From assembly GCF_015355765.1 (NCBI RefSeq), contig NZ_JACWNA010000003.1:118419-182418 (forward strand): a stretch of 64,000 nt of DNA, in the 5' to 3' direction. The stretch is from Actinomyces haliotis. GTDB lineage: Bacteria > Actinomycetota > Actinomycetes > Actinomycetales > Actinomycetaceae. Shown one piece after another: positions 62,137-64,000 of the stretch. The notes below the pieces were generated by a model. The model made no database searches, was not told where the DNA came from, and saw nothing but the letters and a program-made list of their open reading frames with translations. Both the position numbers and the translations under genes were made by a program. How positions within the stretch are numbered: position 1 is the first letter of the stretch; every line of letters starts with the position of its first letter.

Positions 62137-63585
62137 TCAGTCGTCGAGCTCGACGCCGTCCTCGACGATGACCTGCGCGGCCTCCGGCGCCGGGTGACCA
62201 GCGGCAGCGCTCTCAGCCTCGTCGTCGGGCAGAATGACGCGCACCGACGTCGGGGTGTCGTGGCGCCAGTTGTGGTCCGTGAAGATGCGCGCGAGGGCGA
62301 GGCCGACACCGATCGCGGTGATGACGAAGAAGACCTCGGCCAGGTTCGACGCGGCGGAGCCGACGGCGACGGATGCGTCGACAGTGGTGTTGTTCAGCGC
62401 AGAGATCGCACGATAGAAGGGCACGCCAGGGATCATGATGACGACGGCCGGCACCGACAGGGCGACCCGGGACAGGCTAGCCCGGTTGACGAACAGCTGA
62501 GCGAGCAGACCGATGGTGACAGCTGCCAGGCCGACGGCCATCTGCCAGGGCACGTTGAGGTAGTCGATGAGGAGCAGCCGTCCCGTGTTCGCGAGGGCGC
62601 CCACGATGGCCGCGAGGACACAGGCGCGGGTACCCGCGTTGAAGAGCATGGCGAAGCCGTAGGCCGCGATGAAGGAGCAGAAGAACCTCAGGAGGTTGAG
62701 GACCCAGCCTGTCGGGTAGGCGGTCGTCGTGGCGTCCACCTGCCAGCTGAACACATAGGTGACGCTCCAGACCGCGACGCCGGCAGCCGCCATCACGAGA
62801 ACCACGTAGCCCGCACGCGACAGTGCGGAGGAGAAGTCCTGCCGCACCAGGTCGAGCATGGCCGTCACCATCGGGAAACCTGGAATGAGGAAGAGGATCG
62901 CGGAGATAATCCCTCCCTGGTGGTTCCCGGAGACGAGCCCGCTCGCACCGAGCCCTGCGACGACCGCCATGTAAACCCCCGAGGCGACGACACCGCAAAC
63001 CAGCCAGGTGAAGAAGTGCTGGTACTTCCGCTCCAGCATCTGTCGGCGGACCCATTGCCCGATGAACGCGGCGACGAGCACCGTGAGGCACTCAACCCAA
63101 CCGCCCTTGTTGAGAAAGCAGAATCCGGCGCATGCCACGCCGGACGCTGCGGCGTTGAGGAGGTCACCGTAGAGGGTGCGCATGTGGTCGATCTCGTCGA
63201 GCTTCTCATTGAGGTGCTCGACAGTCTCGTGGGCATGAAGGTCGTGGACGATACGGCGCAGCGCCTCGAGCTTGTCGACGTTGACGCCGACGCCCCGAAC
63301 CTCGCAGGCCTCGGTGCGGAACCGGTCCCCTACGTACGACGAGGCGACGATCTCAGTCATCGTCACCGTCGCCTCGTGACGGTCGAGGCCGACGGCTGAG
63401 GCAGCACGCGCCATCGACGCCTTGATGCGGTAGGAACCAGCGCCTGCGGCCAGCATCATGCTTCCCAGCCGTAGGACCACGGCCGACTGGAGCATGAGCC
63501 GATCTGCGTCGATTGCAGGATCCGGGTCGTGCGGATCGTAGGGAACTTCAACGGAATGAGTCACGGCGCCATCGTCCCCGCTCAA
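62137..63585 (-). CDS. thrE: ThrE-family threonine/serine exporter
   Basis: The 482-residue protein contains the fused two-part ThrE architecture. A cytoplasmic ThrE domain (LRLGSMMLAAGAGSYRIKASMARAASAVGL, with the M-x-x-A-G-A-G motif, and LNEKLDEIDH) is followed by about ten TM segments including GGIISAILFLIPGFPMVTAMLDLVRQDF and PAVVIMIPGVPFYRAI. The corynebacterial homologue exports L-threonine and L-serine. A TTG start at 63585 is supported by TACCTT 6 nt upstream; GTG 63564 is the alternative. Confidence 0.93.
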   Translation of the reverse strand: MSGDDGAVTHSVEVPYDPHDPDPAIDADRLMLQSAVVLRLGSMMLAAGAGSYRIKASMARAASAVGLDRHEATVTMTEIVASSYVGDRFRTEACEVRGVGVNVDKLEALRRIVHDLHAHETVEHLNEKLDEIDHMRTLYGDLLNAAASGVACAGFCFLNKGGWVECLTVLVAAFIGQWVRRQMLERKYQHFFTWLVCGVVASGVYMAVVAGLGASGLVSGNHQGGIISAILFLIPGFPMVTAMLDLVRQDFSSALSRAGYVVLVMAAAGVAVWSVTYVFSWQVDATTTAYPTGWVLNLLRFFCSFIAAYGFAMLFNAGTRACVLAAIVGALANTGRLLLIDYLNVPWQMAVGLAAVTIGLLAQLFVNRASLSRVALSVPAVVIMIPGVPFYRAISALNNTTVDASVAVGSAASNLAEVFFVITAIGVGLALARIFTDHNWRHDTPTSVRVILPDDEAESAAAGHPAPEAAQVIVEDGVELDD

Positions 63586-63591
63586 GAGGCG

Positions 63592-63597
63592 AAGGTA
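63592..63597 (-). promoter_or_regulatory. -10 box of a leaderless transcript (thrE)
   Basis: TACCTT on the minus strand, 6 nt before TTG 63585; this spacing is the reason for proposing the rare TTG start. Confidence 0.4.
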
Positions 63598-63810
63598 CAG
63601 GCCAGAGGGCCTAGGGCCCGTCTCACGTTCTCGCCGCAGTATCGGTCTGGTGGGGTGTCCCGCGGTTGTCCCCGCCCGCGGTTGCTGGGTTCACGGGTGC
63701 GGGGGCCTGGTGGCCGGCGGTGTGGGCCCGGCCCCCCTTCGACCTGGCAGGAGCTTGTGCGGGGCCGGGTGTGGGCCGGGCCGCGGCGCCCCAGGGGGCC
63801 CTGGGAAGAC

Positions 63811-63864
63811 GTTTGGAGGGCGCGGGCCCACCGCACCAGTGTGCGGGGCCCACGCCCTCCAAAC
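63811..63864 (-). terminator. rRNA operon terminator
   Basis: A long hairpin: GTTTGGAGGGCGCGGGCCC (63811-63829) pairs with the matching arm ending at 63864 with one mismatch, and an inner CCGCAC/GTGCGG stem extends it. It lies 17 bp past the 5S rRNA. The 200 bp between here and thrE hold no gene. Confidence 0.75.
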
Positions 63865-63880
63865 ATCAACGTGTGTGCTC

Positions 63881-63995
63881 GGCGGTGTCCTACTCTCCCA
63901 CACCCTAGCGAGTGCAGTACCATCGGCGCTGGGAGTCTTAGCTTCCGGGTTCGGAATGGGACCGGGCGTGAAACCCTCCCGCTATGACCACCGAG
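63881..63995 (-). rRNA. rrf: 5S ribosomal RNA
   Basis: The minus strand reads the conserved 5S core: TCGGTGGTCATAGCGGGAGG at the 5' end, then CGGTCCCATTCCGAACCCGG, CAGCGCCGATGGTACTGC and the 3' GTGGGAGAGTAGGACACCGC. End positions are accurate to a few bases. The rest of the rRNA operon (23S, 16S) must lie beyond the right edge. Confidence 0.95.
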
Positions 63996-64000
63996 ACGAC

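Overview
The window is very GC-rich DNA from the chromosome of an actinobacterium, most likely Actinomyces or a close relative such as Schaalia. The evidence is the base composition, the tmRNA tag ADNSRTDFALAA (close to the Actinomyces naeslundii tag as I remember it), and conserved actinobacterial gene order: pncB / clpS-DUF2017-murI-MBL, ftsE-ftsX-M23-smpB-ssrA, and ilvB-ilvN-ilvC-leuB. Many genes have a TAnnnT -10 box only 6-8 nt before the start codon, the signature of leaderless mRNAs.

Layout. 1-11.7 kb: partial DUF4241-like gene, lipoprotein, Ski2-like helicase, TSUP exporter, divergent mmuM/mmuP, ybaK, yccF, an ATP-grasp protein and proline iminopeptidase. 11.7-16.7 kb: tandem tRNA-Lys genes, a small ORF, bcp, a Gfo/Idh oxidoreductase, tRNA-Leu, a MhuD-like protein, rph and rdgB. 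16.7-18 kb: a repeat-rich patch around a membrane protein/regulator operon. 18-26 kb: MBL hydrolase, murI, DUF2017, clpS, pncB, a helicase, DUF3039 and nagB. 26.4-36.2 kb: a decaying stretch with a broken ABC transporter, a broken DUF1206 gene, a 5'-truncated LLM flavin oxidoreductase and a nonsense-mutated F420/NADP-type reductase, interspersed with intact CDF transporter, hupB, GntR regulator and an NCS2 permease/OHCU-domain fusion; it ends at the tmRNA gene. 36.4-47.6 kb: YciQ-like membrane protein, smpB, M23 peptidase, ftsX, ftsE, ssb, two overlapping dynamin-like GTPases, tRNA-Arg and orn. 47.9-51 kb: tRNA-His followed by a lower-GC island with a HicA-like protein, an HTH protein, a SecB-like chaperone and an unknown protein. 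51.2-60.1 kb: branched-chain amino acid cluster (cimA, ilvE, leuB, ilvC, ilvN, ilvB) with a UDP-glucose dehydrogenase inside it. 60.4-64 kb: YidE/AspT-type transporter, ThrE exporter and the 5S rRNA end of an rRNA operon on the minus strand.

Most notable points. (1) The HicA-like/HTH/SecB-like cluster has the organisation of a toxin-antitoxin-chaperone system and lies directly behind tRNA-His. (2) rph-rdgB is flanked by inverted copies of a short repeat, and flipping that segment restores the usual murI-MBL-rph-rdgB order, which suggests a repeat-mediated inversion. (3) A nucleobase permease is fused to an OHCU-decarboxylase-like domain that seems to lack the catalytic histidine. (4) A perfect 20-bp tandem duplication frameshifts the DUF1206 gene.
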